From positions 1 to 35,255 of the forward strand of contig CACZXZ010000017.1 in NCBI GenBank assembly GCA_902785325.1: a DNA stretch of 35,255 nt. The letters run 5' to 3'. A program made the translations under genes and the position numbers. Shown here one piece after another: positions 1 to 9,432 of this stretch (positions are counted from its first letter, which is position 1; each line of letters opens with the position of its first letter). This DNA comes from an uncultured Succinivibrio sp. (GTDB lineage Bacteria; Pseudomonadota; Gammaproteobacteria; Enterobacterales; Succinivibrionaceae). The notes beneath the pieces are model-generated. The model was given only the letters and a program-made list of their open reading frames with translations, made no database searches and was not told the DNA's origin.

Positions 1-93
1 ACAAAATTCATGAAAAGTAGATTAAATAAGGGAGAAGAGAAAATCACCTAGATAGAATTTGAGTGATACTCTACATTAAATTAGGGGATTTAG

Positions 94-543
94 GTATATA
101 AGGTTACAACCGCTTCTAACTACATCGTTGATAGCGAATCTTTAGTTGGTAACGATATTGAAAAAGTAAAAACAGTAGCCTTAGATATTAAAGCTCAAGC
201 TACAAATAATTTAGGCTCCGTAAGTAGTATCGTACTAGTATGTATGATAACCTTCATAGCCTCACATGCAATCGGATCTGGTACTATTATTTGGGTATTC
301 ATTTCTGAGATTTTTCCAAATTCAGTTCGTGCAAAAGGTCAGTCTTTAGGTAGCTTTACTCACTGGATTTTTGCAGCAGGATTAACGCTATTCTTCCCAA
401 TTGCAATTAGCTCTTTTGACGCTGGCTTCATCTTTGGATTCTTTGCCTTCATGATGGTATTACAATTGATATGGTGTGTATTTATGATGAAGGAAACTAA
501 AGGTAAAACTTTAGAAACTATTGCAAGAGAAATGCAAATCTAG
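94..543 (+). pseudogene. 5'-truncated MFS sugar porter (C-terminal remnant)
   Basis: The frame is open from about 94, just after in-frame stops, to the stop at 541-543, so no normal N-terminus exists. The first possible ATG is at 244. The part from 244 matches the last quarter of a sugar/H+ symporter of the XylE/GalP/AraE type: FIASHAIGSGTIIWVFISEI, then the family signature around PNSVRAKGQSLGSFTHW, then the final KETKGKTLE motif. Intact family members are about 450-500 residues with 12 membrane helices, and only about the last three helices remain here. Residues encoded by 94-240 are hydrophilic and could be an extracellular loop. It is presumably non-functional unless the 5' part was lost through a rearrangement or contig edge. 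Sequence before 94 has stops in all frames and holds nothing I recognise. Confidence 0.75.
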
Positions 544-566
544 TAAAAAAAGAATAACCGCTGTTA

Positions 567-601
567 GCTCCTAAATTCAAACTTAATTTAGGAGCTTGTT
601 T
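567..601. terminator. Intrinsic terminator after the sugar-porter remnant
   Basis: An 11-bp perfect stem (567-577 paired with 585-595, core GCTCCTAAATT) with a 7-nt loop is followed by a T-rich tail. It ends transcription coming from the truncated symporter. The esterase operon arrives from the other side and stops at 702, so the hairpin may also help there. Confidence 0.75.
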
Positions 602-701
602 ATGATGATTTATCTTCACACAAAAAGAACTAAAAGATAAGTTTCTACCACCAACAAAAAACTTTTGTTCACTCACCTTTAGCCTAAGTTTAAATTATCT
701 T

Positions 702-2255
702 TTACTGATAAATAATCTGTTCTAACTTATCTAATCTGTCATATAACTGATAGGACTCAACGGTGGAGAAAGTATCAAACTTAAAGACATATTTGTGCTT
801 ACTCTCATACTTAGGCCAACGCAATAAAGTCTTTTGCTTACCGTCAGTATTAGGATCCCCTGTTTTAATAAAGTTTACAAATCTCTTGTGAACAATATCA
901 GCTACATCTTTTTGTAGATCTGAGGATTTCTCATTTAGAGTATTAAAGGTGTAAGGTAATTCACTTATGTGTGGAACTACACCATTTCTTGTCGAAAAAT
1001 CAAAATGATAGGCATACACTTTGTTCTTTTCACTTAATTTGTCTAAAAAGATTTTAGTCCCAAGATTAAACATAATATCGCCTAAAAACTCTACTTGGCA
1101 AGTTAACACATCATGCTCTTTATCAATGGGGTAAAGCTCTTTTAAAAGTTGTCCTTTATCTTGTCCAAAGTGATTATTTAAAGCTTTGATAAAATCTTGC
1201 TCTTTGATACCATCTTGCACAAAGTTAATGCCTTCATGCGTGTTATAGCCAATCATCACCTCAACTTTTGGAAATTTGTGGGAAGCTAGTGCTTTGTAAG
1301 GATCATGTGGTAACACCACTCCATCAAAATTAGGTTTTAAGTAGTTATAAGTTTTACCTTTGATAAAGTCATAATCAAAGCTTGCCTGCGTTGCAAGTAG
1401 CATCGGATCTAATTGTCTTAAAAGGTTTAGACCTGTCTCTGAGTCATCTGCGCCAAAAGTTTTCGCTACATTAAAGCTATTTTTATAAGTTGTATATTGA
1501 TTCTCTTTTGCAGTAAAACTTGAAAAAGGATAATTTAAAATAGTGCCACTTTGCATTATTGCTCTTTTAAATAAACCACGAGCTTTAGGACTTAAAAGCA
1601 AAGCTGACACACTGTAGGCTCCAGCAGACTCTCCACCTATAGTAACTTTATTAGGATCGCCACCAAACTCTCTTATATGGTCGTGTACCCACTCTAAGGC
1701 GCTAATCTGATCTAATAGTCCCCAATTACCAGTGGTCTTGTACTCTTTTAAAGTAGCTTTTGATGAGTAAAAGCCTAAAGCGTGCAATCTATAATTTAAA
1801 GTTACTAAAATTACGCCGTTTTTAGCAAAGCTTTTACCATGATAGATAGGTTGTGATGAATCACCAGAGACAAAAGCACCGCCATAAATCCAAACGTAAA
1901 CTGGGAGTTTCTCATTTTTGGCAATATTACTTTTGCGATAAATATTTAAGCAAAGATAGTTGTTATCAAAAGAGCCAGTTTCTTGCTCAAAATTAGTTAA
2001 AAATGAATATTGAGGTACAATTTTGCAGAACTTATCGGCTTTAAAAGTGGATTTAAAAGCTTCTGCTTTTTGTGGTGGGGCAAAGCGCAAATCACCTTCA
2101 GGATTTTTAGCATAAGGAATGCCTTTAAATACCTCCACACCATTCTCTACTACACCTTGAATATCACCTAAAGAGGTGTGAACTAGTGGATTTGCATATA
2201 CTTTTGTAGTAAAGCTTAGGACAATTAACAAGACTGTACAAAGATACTTTATCAT
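702..2255 (-). CDS. Secreted type-B carboxylesterase
   Basis: This is an alpha/beta-hydrolase of the carboxylesterase/para-nitrobenzyl esterase family that hydrolyses carboxylic esters. Residues 1-21 form a signal peptide (hydrophobic core, cleavage near VYA-NP), so a periplasmic location is likely. The family N-terminal block GIPYAKNPEGDLRFAPP is at 45-61. The oxyanion-hole segment YGGAF is at 124-128. The nucleophile elbow GGESAG places Ser210, with Glu341 (NTHEG) and His429 (VPHISELPY) completing the triad. Length (517 aa) is normal. The start has AGGA a few bases upstream. The gene lies 17 bp after miaA on the same strand and is probably the last gene of the nnr-miaA operon. The substrate is not evident; acetylated plant or mucin glycans, or food esters, are guesses. 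Confidence 0.88.
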   Translation of the reverse strand: MIKYLCTVLLIVLSFTTKVYANPLVHTSLGDIQGVVENGVEVFKGIPYAKNPEGDLRFAPPQKAEAFKSTFKADKFCKIVPQYSFLTNFEQETGSFDNNYLCLNIYRKSNIAKNEKLPVYVWIYGGAFVSGDSSQPIYHGKSFAKNGVILVTLNYRLHALGFYSSKATLKEYKTTGNWGLLDQISALEWVHDHIREFGGDPNKVTIGGESAGAYSVSALLLSPKARGLFKRAIMQSGTILNYPFSSFTAKENQYTTYKNSFNVAKTFGADDSETGLNLLRQLDPMLLATQASFDYDFIKGKTYNYLKPNFDGVVLPHDPYKALASHKFPKVEVMIGYNTHEGINFVQDGIKEQDFIKALNNHFGQDKGQLLKELYPIDKEHDVLTCQVEFLGDIMFNLGTKIFLDKLSEKNKVYAYHFDFSTRNGVVPHISELPYTFNTLNEKSSDLQKDVADIVHKRFVNFIKTGDPNTDGKQKTLLRWPKYESKHKYVFKFDTFSTVESYQLYDRLDKLEQIIYQ

Positions 2256-2272
2256 TTCCTAAGCTCCTTTCA

Positions 2273-3235
2273 TTATAAAAACTCTTGTAAGGACTCTAAC
2301 ACTACTTCAAGATTATTAGGATCCCCTATCTTAAGCTCTTTTTTAAACAAGGCACTTTGCGCATTTGCCAAAGAGCCTCTAAGCCAAGTCATTTGATGTT
2401 TAGCAAGGTGCGCTGTTGCAATCACACTAGCTTCAATCATCTGCTCTTTATCAAGCTTACCCTCTAAATATTCCCAAACTTGTCTATAACCTACACAACG
2501 CATAGAAGGCAGATCTAAGTTTAGATCACCCCTATCTTTGAGTTTTTGAACTTCGTCAATTAAACCGTCCTTAAGCATTTGATTAAAACGAATTCTAATC
2601 AACTCTCTTAAGTGGGTTCTATCGTCATTTTCAGGTAATAGGATATATTCAAGTCTTTCAAAAGGACATTGGCATTGCTTGTTCTCAAAAAAAGAGCTCA
2701 TAGCACGACCTGTCATTTGATAAACCTCTAAAGCTCTTGAAACGCGCTGTTTATCATTAGGATTTAACTTTTGATAGGAAACAGGATCAATCGTTTTAAG
2801 CTTTTGATGCATAGCAGGCCAGCCAACTGCTAAAGCTTCTTTTGCAATAGCAGCTCTAACCTCAGGAGTGGTAGTAGGAAGTGGGGATAAGCCATCTACA
2901 AGGGCCTTGTAGTACATCATAGTGCCACCACAAATAACAGGAATGGCACCTCTTTGTTCAATCTCTTTTACTAATCTTATGCAGTCTTCTCTAAAGTTTG
3001 CTGCACTGTAGCTATCTTTAGGAGAGATAATATCAATTAGGTGATGAGGTACAGATAAAAGCTCTTCTTTAGTAGGCTTAGCTGTACCAATATCCATATC
3101 TTTATAGATTAAAGCTGAATCTAAACTTATGATTTCTATCTTAAGGTGTCTTGCTAAGGCTAAGGCTAAGGAAGTCTTACCTGAAGCAGTAGGACCTAAG
3201 ATTACTATGGCTCTATTCTTCACTAGCACCACCAA
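2273..3235 (-). CDS. miaA: tRNA dimethylallyltransferase MiaA
   Basis: The enzyme transfers a dimethylallyl group from DMAPP to N6 of adenosine-37 in tRNAs reading UNN codons, the first step to ms2i6A. Residues 14-22 are the P-loop GPTASGKTS. It is followed by the family motif DSALIYKDMDIGTAKPT around 38-54, ICGGTMMYYKALVDGLSPLP around 101-120, and the C-terminal MRCVGYRQVWEYLEG segment that contacts tRNA. The length of 320 aa is close to the E. coli protein (316). Its start overlaps the end of mutL by 23 bp, as expected for the conserved amiB-mutL-miaA order, and indicates translational coupling. In many gammaproteobacteria hfq follows; here an esterase follows instead. Confidence 0.97.
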   Translation of the reverse strand: MVVLVKNRAIVILGPTASGKTSLALALARHLKIEIISLDSALIYKDMDIGTAKPTKEELLSVPHHLIDIISPKDSYSAANFREDCIRLVKEIEQRGAIPVICGGTMMYYKALVDGLSPLPTTTPEVRAAIAKEALAVGWPAMHQKLKTIDPVSYQKLNPNDKQRVSRALEVYQMTGRAMSSFFENKQCQCPFERLEYILLPENDDRTHLRELIRIRFNQMLKDGLIDEVQKLKDRGDLNLDLPSMRCVGYRQVWEYLEGKLDKEQMIEASVIATAHLAKHQMTWLRGSLANAQSALFKKELKIGDPNNLEVVLESLQEFL

Positions 3236-5219
3236 ATTTATAAGCTAATTGTTTTAAGTTCACTTGAACTGATGCACCTTCTACTTTTGCAAGATCTTCA
3301 ATAGCATTGATATTCTTTAACACCTCACGAGGCATTAGCGCATTGTTCTGATGATTTTGATATTGAGCAATAACTAAAGACAACTGCAATGGGCAATGAC
3401 CATCTTCAATACTTGCAAAAGCAGCACTAATAATAGGTAGTGCTTTTTGGCACAGTAAGGTTAAATTACTACCCTTAACACTTTGTGGGATCTTAATAAT
3501 ATCAGCTTTAGTTTTGGTAAAATTAAGCTCAAAACCACAACGCTGCAATGCTTTTGTAGCATTTTTAAGACCTTTAATTAAAGTATCTTCAAGTTTTAAA
3601 CTAAAAGGAATAGTAAGTGCATAGGTTTGTACACTACTGTTCTCAACTTCTTCTGCATAAACTTTTGAATTTAAATAGCAATAGACTTTTTTAATATTTA
3701 CAAAGTAGTATTTACCCTCTTCTTTTACTAAAGCGATATTGCTATCTACCATATCTAAAAAAGCAATCTTGTCAGTGCTTGTAAATAAATCAACCTCTTG
3801 TTTAAGATTTAAATTAGCACTAGTACCCACAGCTTGGGAGCTTACTTGGGATTTAAATAAATTGATATTGCGATTTACTTGCTCTTGATTAGATAAAGTA
3901 CCTGCATAAGGAGATAGACTAGGGCTTGTAGCGCTAGTACCACCTTTATTACTGTTTAAACTAGTATTAGCATGAGTGATGACTGGGCTACTTCTATCTT
4001 TAACATCATTTAAATTGATAAATGATGACATTCCATTTGGAAAAGCTGGTAACTTATTACTATTGATATCAAAGCTAGTTGAGTGCATGGAAGGAGCTAA
4101 ACTGCTATTTTGAGCATTAGTTGTAGCTGCACTTGTAGGAGCACTTTGCTTTGCACTCTCAGTAATGCCTGCGCCTAACAGCAGATCTTCACTAGAACTT
4201 ATAGGACCTACCCCTGCCTTTTTTAGGGCTAAAACAATACTATCTACAATTAAATCGTGGACTAAAGCTGTTTCATGGAATCTTACCTCATCCTTACGAG
4301 GATGTACGTTTACATCGACAGCTTTAGGATCAATAGATAAGTACAACACGCATCTTATAGGTAAGGTTTGACCTAATACTTCATAAAAAGCTTCTTTTAA
4401 AGCATGAGTAACTACTTTATCTGCAATAGGTCTACCGTTTAAAAAGAGGTAAATTTGATCAGATACGCTTGCCTCAACAGGTGGTGGAGGTAGTAGCATA
4501 CCTTCCATCTTTAAATTAGGATCTTCGCATAAAACTTTGATGCCATCGCAGGAGAAATCACTACCAATTAAAGTTGAGGTGCGCTGATGATCAAGACCTT
4601 GCTCTTTAGTTGATTTATTTACTTTAAGAATGGTTTTTCCATCAGAGATAAGCTCAAAGCCTACATCAGTATGAGCTAGTGCCACACGGATAAAAGTATC
4701 TTTGATTTTTAAAAATTCTGTTCTATCAGATTTTAAAAATCTGCGACGGGCAGGAGTGTTAAAGAATAATTCTGCTACATCTACAGTAGAGCCTGTAGGG
4801 TGAGCTGCTGGCATAATATTAGGCTCTTGCTCAGGACCTTCAACACTTACACTAAAAGCGTGCTCTTGATCTTTAGTTTTAGAGGTTAAAGTAAGTTTAC
4901 TTACAGAGGCAATTGAGGCTAAAGCTTCGCCTCTAAAGCCTAAAGTGTGAATAGCAGCTAAATCCTCAACCGTGTAGACTTTTGAGGTAGCATGAGGTGC
5001 AAGCGCTAGGGCTAAATCGTCTTTTTCAATACCAACACCGTCATCACGGACTCTAATTAAAACTTTACCGGCGCTTTTGATTTCGCATAGAACTTTATTT
5101 GCGTGAGCATCTACTGCATTTTCAAGTAATTCTTTGACTACAGAGGCTGGTCTTTCTACCACTTCTCCGGCAGCAATTTGGCTAGCTAATTGTTTAGATA
5201 ATCGTCTAATTACTGTCAT
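3213..5219 (-). CDS. mutL: DNA mismatch repair protein MutL
   Basis: MutL couples MutS mismatch recognition to strand incision and unwinding. The N-terminal GHKL ATPase motifs are all present: ELLENAVDA (Glu30, Asn34), RDDGVGI at 58-64, HATSK at 76-80 and GFRGEALASI at 94-103. A transducer domain follows (NVHPRKDEVRFH). A long Ser/Thr/Asn-rich linker spans roughly residues 345-470. The C-terminal dimerisation domain is at about 475-668. I do not see the DQHAxxExxxE endonuclease motif, as in MutH-type systems such as E. coli. The total of 668 aa is somewhat longer than E. coli MutL (615) because of the linker. It lies 8 bp downstream of the amidase gene in the same operon. Confidence 0.97.
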   Translation of the reverse strand: MTVIRRLSKQLASQIAAGEVVERPASVVKELLENAVDAHANKVLCEIKSAGKVLIRVRDDGVGIEKDDLALALAPHATSKVYTVEDLAAIHTLGFRGEALASIASVSKLTLTSKTKDQEHAFSVSVEGPEQEPNIMPAAHPTGSTVDVAELFFNTPARRRFLKSDRTEFLKIKDTFIRVALAHTDVGFELISDGKTILKVNKSTKEQGLDHQRTSTLIGSDFSCDGIKVLCEDPNLKMEGMLLPPPPVEASVSDQIYLFLNGRPIADKVVTHALKEAFYEVLGQTLPIRCVLYLSIDPKAVDVNVHPRKDEVRFHETALVHDLIVDSIVLALKKAGVGPISSSEDLLLGAGITESAKQSAPTSAATTNAQNSSLAPSMHSTSFDINSNKLPAFPNGMSSFINLNDVKDRSSPVITHANTSLNSNKGGTSATSPSLSPYAGTLSNQEQVNRNINLFKSQVSSQAVGTSANLNLKQEVDLFTSTDKIAFLDMVDSNIALVKEEGKYYFVNIKKVYCYLNSKVYAEEVENSSVQTYALTIPFSLKLEDTLIKGLKNATKALQRCGFELNFTKTKADIIKIPQSVKGSNLTLLCQKALPIISAAFASIEDGHCPLQLSLVIAQYQNHQNNALMPREVLKNINAIEDLAKVEGASVQVNLKQLAYKFGGASEE

Positions 5220-5227
5220 AAAATTTC

Positions 5228-6946
5228 CTATGGTAGATATAAAACTTGACCTACCCGTAAGACATCACTTTTTAGATTATTAGTCTTTTTAAGAGAAGCT
5301 ACACTAGTACCATACTTAGCAGCAATACCTGATAAAGACTCACCTTTTTTCACAGTGATACTCTGTTTACCTTTTAAAGAATTAGTACGAGCATAAGACT
5401 CTTGGCGGGACTTAATCTTTTGAGCTGGATATTTCTCGTAATAGGATTTAATACCTAAGTAAATTCTGTAAGCAATTTGCTTTTGGTAGTTAGGTTGATT
5501 TAACTGAATTTCCTCATAGCGATTTGACAAATAGCCAGTCTCAATCAGCAAGGATGGGATATCAGGAGATTTTAGTACCGCTAAAGAAGCTGAGATTGGC
5601 TCTGACTTTCTTACATGAGTAAAAGCTTTAAGCTTTGCTAAAATCTCTTTAGCAAGTAAATTTCCTTCAGAGCGAGAGTTTGTTGAGGACATATCCAAAA
5701 TAGCCGTTGCTAAATATGGATTACCCACACTCTGATCCATAACCTCACCTGCGCCACCAATTAACTTAGTTTGTTGTTTTTTCTGTAAAATCTTACTGTT
5801 TTCTCTAGTAGCACGGCGCTCTGATAACACAAGTACACTAGCTCCACGCGCAGTAGAGCTTCCTGACTCTACAGAATCAGCATGGACAGAAATTAACAAG
5901 TCAGCTTTTCTTTTACGTGCAATTTCAGAACGTCTATCTAAATCAATAAAGATATCTTTAGCACGGATTAAAGTGCCTCTAAATTGCTTATTTGAATTGA
6001 TGTAATTTACTAAGGCTTTTGAAATAGCTAAAGTTACATTCTTTTCTCTAACGCCACGTTTACCTATGGCACCAGGATCTTTACCACCGTGACCTGCGTC
6101 AATGGCAATAATAAAAGGTTTAGAAATTGACTTTACAGCAACAGGCACAGGAGGGGCAACAGACTCCTCAACTACATCCTCAATCTCTGCTTTGGTAGTT
6201 TTGGCTTTGGTGTTTTTTAAATTTTGACTTTGCTTGGTAGCTTTTTTAGCACTTACTTTATCTTGTTGAGCCTTTTTGTCACAAGCTGCCTTATAGTCTT
6301 TTCTTAATTTAGTTAAATCCTTTTGATAGGCTTTTACATCCTTAGGCTCCATAGTTCTAAAGCCGTCTTTAGTAGCCTTAGTATATTTGATAAATAAATC
6401 GCGCTCGTAGTTTTTAAGAGGCACACTAACATCAATTGCAGAAGGATCTTTTACTACTACAGTTTTGTTGTTTTGTGTTTTTAAGGTTGTGCCCTTTGTG
6501 TTCTTTTGTCTGTCTTTTGAGGTTGAGGTTTTATTAGCATGCTCAAAATCTAAAACTAAACGATAGTTTTTACTAGTTTTAGACGCCTCAAGAACAAAGG
6601 CTTTAGGAACAGAGCACTGCTTTAATGAAAATAGGTAACGTACGTCTTTTTTATCAAGTCTCTTTTCAAGAGCTATAACACAACTTTTAGCAGATAGATT
6701 TAAAGCTTTAGGCGCAGTTTGGTAGTTTGAAAGATCTCTTAGTCTCACCACAAAAGTATTCCCATCTTTACTCAAAAAAGTCGAGTAATTTGGTTTACTT
6801 TTTAACTCTAACACAATGCGAGTTTTATAAGCATTGTGGTAGGAGCGCATAACTTCTAAAGAATTGGCAATAGCACTTTGTGGTAAGAGTACTAAAACAC
6901 TAATTACCACTGTAAAAGTTGCACAAAGACGATTTAAAAAAGACAC
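5228..6946 (-). CDS. amiB: N-acetylmuramoyl-L-alanine amidase with AMIN and LysM domains (AmiB/AmiC-like)
   Basis: This is a periplasmic zinc amidase that cleaves the MurNAc-L-Ala bond of septal peptidoglycan to separate daughter cells. Residues 1-28 form a signal peptide. Residues 29-135 resemble an AMIN domain, which targets the septum. A Lys-rich, probably helical linker runs to about 275. The amidase_3 catalytic domain spans 277-500, with zinc ligands His286 (DAGHGG), Glu301 and His355 (SVHADS) and catalytic Glu469 (LLIETG). The loop between about 370 and 410 resembles the autoinhibitory helix region of AmiB/AmiC. The C-terminal LysM module is at 528-572. The order tsaE-amiB-mutL is the conserved gammaproteobacterial arrangement, which supports the symbol amiB. 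Confidence 0.93.
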   Translation of the reverse strand: MSFLNRLCATFTVVISVLVLLPQSAIANSLEVMRSYHNAYKTRIVLELKSKPNYSTFLSKDGNTFVVRLRDLSNYQTAPKALNLSAKSCVIALEKRLDKKDVRYLFSLKQCSVPKAFVLEASKTSKNYRLVLDFEHANKTSTSKDRQKNTKGTTLKTQNNKTVVVKDPSAIDVSVPLKNYERDLFIKYTKATKDGFRTMEPKDVKAYQKDLTKLRKDYKAACDKKAQQDKVSAKKATKQSQNLKNTKAKTTKAEIEDVVEESVAPPVPVAVKSISKPFIIAIDAGHGGKDPGAIGKRGVREKNVTLAISKALVNYINSNKQFRGTLIRAKDIFIDLDRRSEIARKRKADLLISVHADSVESGSSTARGASVLVLSERRATRENSKILQKKQQTKLIGGAGEVMDQSVGNPYLATAILDMSSTNSRSEGNLLAKEILAKLKAFTHVRKSEPISASLAVLKSPDIPSLLIETGYLSNRYEEIQLNQPNYQKQIAYRIYLGIKSYYEKYPAQKIKSRQESYARTNSLKGKQSITVKKGESLSGIAAKYGTSVASLKKTNNLKSDVLRVGQVLYLP

Positions 6947-6953
6947 TTTTTTA

Positions 6954-7442
6954 TTAATTTAAATTCTGAACGATTGAATCAAGCTCTGCTTTACCTAATA
7001 AATTAGATTCTATCACAACCTGTCTTGATTGCTCTAAATAACTAAGTTTGAGTACGATATCAGGACTTGGTAGTACACCTTGAGCCTTATCAGGCCACTC
7101 AACTAAGCACACACAAGGCTTTGAGAAATAGTCACGAATACCCATATACTCAAGCTCTTCAGGATCTAAAAGTCTATATAAATCAAAATGATATATAGAG
7201 TAATTTTCAAACTCATAAGGCTCAACTAAGGTATAAGTTGGAGATCTTACCACGTCGTTATAGCCACAAGCGCCAATAAAACCTTTTGAAAAGGTGGTTT
7301 TACCTGCACCTAAATCACCTTCTAAGTTAATTAAGATACTACGTTGAAGTTTCTTGCATAAAGGCACGCATAGGGCAGATAGTAGAGTGCCTAATTTAAC
7401 AGTTTGCTCTGCGCCTTTAATGGTAAAACTAACACTTTGCAT
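6954..7442 (-). CDS. tsaE: tRNA threonylcarbamoyladenosine biosynthesis ATPase TsaE
   Basis: TsaE is the ATPase partner of TsaB/TsaD that resets the complex during synthesis of t6A37 in ANN-decoding tRNAs. The 162-aa protein shows the P-loop GDLGAGKTT (42-50), SPTY (68-71), the HFDLYR segment (85-90) and VEWPDKA (114-120), all characteristic of the YjeE/TsaE family. The start overlaps the end of nnr by 14 bp, and the stop lies 7 bp before the amidase, so it is embedded in the operon. Confidence 0.97.
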   Translation of the reverse strand: MQSVSFTIKGAEQTVKLGTLLSALCVPLCKKLQRSILINLEGDLGAGKTTFSKGFIGACGYNDVVRSPTYTLVEPYEFENYSIYHFDLYRLLDPEELEYMGIRDYFSKPCVCLVEWPDKAQGVLPSPDIVLKLSYLEQSRQVVIESNLLGKAELDSIVQNLN

Positions 7443-8982
7443 TGATTAAATCTCTTACATAGTTACATAAATCTAGTGGCAAACAGCCTAAAACGCCTTC
7501 TTTACTGCCACATATTTTTCCTGCTCTTGCATGTACGCAAGCTGCTGCAATGGCCGCCATATCAAGATCTAAGCCTTGAGCTAAAAAGGAGACTATCATA
7601 CCAGTTAAAAAGTCCCCTGAGCCACCGGTGGCTAAAGCAGGAGCTACTTCATTGATAATAGTTAATCTTTGACCGTCGCAAATTACAGTGCCAGCACCTT
7701 TTAAAAGTACTACACCACCATATTTTTGCCAGAGTTTATAACAAGAAAGCAAACGGTCTTGATTTACCTCTTCAATACTAATACCTAAAAGTCTAGCAGC
7801 CTCCCCAGGATGCGGGGTAATGATGCGATTTTCTTTATAGTAATTCTGCTCATATTTTGCTAAAACATTTAAAGCATCAGCATCATAAACAAAAGCTCTA
7901 TCATTATCATCATCTAATAAAGCCATTAAAGAAGCTGTTTTTTCATTAACGCCTAAACCTGGACCTATAGCAATCACATCTGACCAAGCAACCGCTTTAG
8001 AGACCGCATCTAAATCTTCAAGATCAAGACTCATAAGTTCAGGGCAAACACTTAACATAGCAGAGACATTAAAGTTGTCAGTTGCAAGTTTTACTAAACC
8101 AGAGCCTGAGCGCAAAGCTGAGGTACCACAAATAATGGCAGCGCCACCCATTCCCTTACGACCTGCGATAATCAATACTTTACCGCTGTCAGATTTATTA
8201 AAGGATTTATAACGGGATGGTAACTCCTCTTTGATATCCTCGTAACTTAGTTTAACAATTGGCAAGAGGTAGCGTGGATTATTAAAGTTTAGGATATTCT
8301 CATAGTTACTAATATCTACGCCTAAAGAGGCAAACTCAATATCCCCCACAAAATCAACGGCTGCACCTGTAAATAAACCAGGTTTTAAAGCTAGCATGCA
8401 CACGGTTTTATCAGCTTTAACGCAGACACCTGGTACACAACCTGTGTCAGCATCTACACCTGATGGGATATCCACACTTACCTTATAGGCTTTAAGTAAA
8501 TTTATATATTTAATCCACTTGGCAATGATACCTTCAGGGGCTCTTTCAATACCAGTACCTAAAAGAGCATCTACAATAACATAAGGTTTACTAAAGGAAA
8601 TTACGCTATTCTCATTAGTAAATTGACCGCTATTTGGTAATTCATATTCGATGCTACCACCAAATTTTGCATACATCTCGTAAGCTACACTAGCCTCAGA
8701 GCCTTCATGAGGGACACCTGTAGCAAACACGCGATGAGGAATAGCATGTTCTAGTAATAACTTAGCAACTATATAACCATCGCCACCATTATTACCTTTA
8801 CCGCAAAAGATCCAAACCTCACGTAGTGGATTACATTCTTTTAAGATAGTTTCAAAAACTGCAGCTCCTGCTTTTTGCATTAAATCAAAGCAATGTCCGT
8901 TATGAACTCTAGCGTAATCGCGCTCTATTTGTTTTACCTCATCAGCGGTAAACACTAAGGTTGGAAGATTATTCTGCTCCAT
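7429..8982 (-). CDS. nnr: Bifunctional NAD(P)HX epimerase / ADP-dependent NAD(P)HX dehydratase
   Basis: The enzyme repairs hydrated NADH/NADPH. The N-terminal YjeF epimerase domain (about 1-225) has GKGNNGGDG (61-69), DALLGTG (138-144) and VDIPSGVDADTG (170-181). The C-terminal ribokinase-like dehydratase domain (about 265-510) shows IAGRKGMGGAA (272-282), GPGLG (340-344), DADALN (367-372), TPHPGE (389-394) and the ADP-binding GGSGD (453-457). The length of 517 aa agrees with E. coli Nnr (515). It follows the unknown 145-aa gene by 12 bp and overlaps tsaE. Confidence 0.96.
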   Translation of the reverse strand: MEQNNLPTLVFTADEVKQIERDYARVHNGHCFDLMQKAGAAVFETILKECNPLREVWIFCGKGNNGGDGYIVAKLLLEHAIPHRVFATGVPHEGSEASVAYEMYAKFGGSIEYELPNSGQFTNENSVISFSKPYVIVDALLGTGIERAPEGIIAKWIKYINLLKAYKVSVDIPSGVDADTGCVPGVCVKADKTVCMLALKPGLFTGAAVDFVGDIEFASLGVDISNYENILNFNNPRYLLPIVKLSYEDIKEELPSRYKSFNKSDSGKVLIIAGRKGMGGAAIICGTSALRSGSGLVKLATDNFNVSAMLSVCPELMSLDLEDLDAVSKAVAWSDVIAIGPGLGVNEKTASLMALLDDDNDRAFVYDADALNVLAKYEQNYYKENRIITPHPGEAARLLGISIEEVNQDRLLSCYKLWQKYGGVVLLKGAGTVICDGQRLTIINEVAPALATGGSGDFLTGMIVSFLAQGLDLDMAAIAAACVHARAGKICGSKEGVLGCLPLDLCNYVRDLINAKC

Positions 8983-8994
8983 AACTTAATCTCT

Positions 8995-9432
8995 TTACTC
9001 TAAATTAGGCTCATTTAAATCTATGCCATTTGAAGCTAAAAGCACTACATCCTCAGCTAAGTGCTCTAAATCTGTAGGTTTGCAGGTAACTAAACTGTCA
9101 TCTACAGCTACCATGCCATATTTATTTTTATCGCCCTTGTCTTTAAAGAGGTTATCCATATCTAAAGAGCCTACCACGATTACAGGAATATCCTCATAAG
9201 TCATCTCAAAACGGGTGATATCATCTGGTAATAAAGCTTCACTATGATCGTCTTCAAAAAGGTTTACAGGTGCTTTAAAAAAGCGTCTTATAAGGCAAAG
9301 TTTATCTTTAGTTAACACATCCTCATAAACGTTATAATCACATTTGTCATACTTTCTTATAGTGATGTCAAAAATCTCATCTACAAGTAAAGCTCCAAAA
9401 TCCTGATAACTTAAAACATAAACTTTTGACAC
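8995..9432 (-). CDS. Hypothetical acidic protein heading the nnr operon
   Basis: I do not recognise this 145-aa protein. It begins with GTG at 9430-9432, preceded by AGG, and reads MSKVYVLSYQDFGALL at its N-terminus. It is rich in Asp/Glu, has no signal peptide or membrane helix, and is probably cytoplasmic. There is a central segment FEMTYEDIPVIVVGSLDMD and an acidic C-terminus. It lies 12 bp upstream of nnr and so is likely the first gene of the operon that ends with the esterase. In E. coli the corresponding neighbour is queG, which this does not resemble. Coding potential is supported by consistent codon use and close operon spacing. Confidence 0.6.
   Translation of the reverse strand: MSKVYVLSYQDFGALLVDEIFDITIRKYDKCDYNVYEDVLTKDKLCLIRRFFKAPVNLFEDDHSEALLPDDITRFEMTYEDIPVIVVGSLDMDNLFKDKGDKNKYGMVAVDDSLVTCKPTDLEHLAEDVVLLASNGIDLNEPNLE

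Noticed and set aside
4165-4371. Plus-strand ORF inside mutL
   Set aside because: Antisense shadow of a confidently assigned gene, with no supporting start signal.
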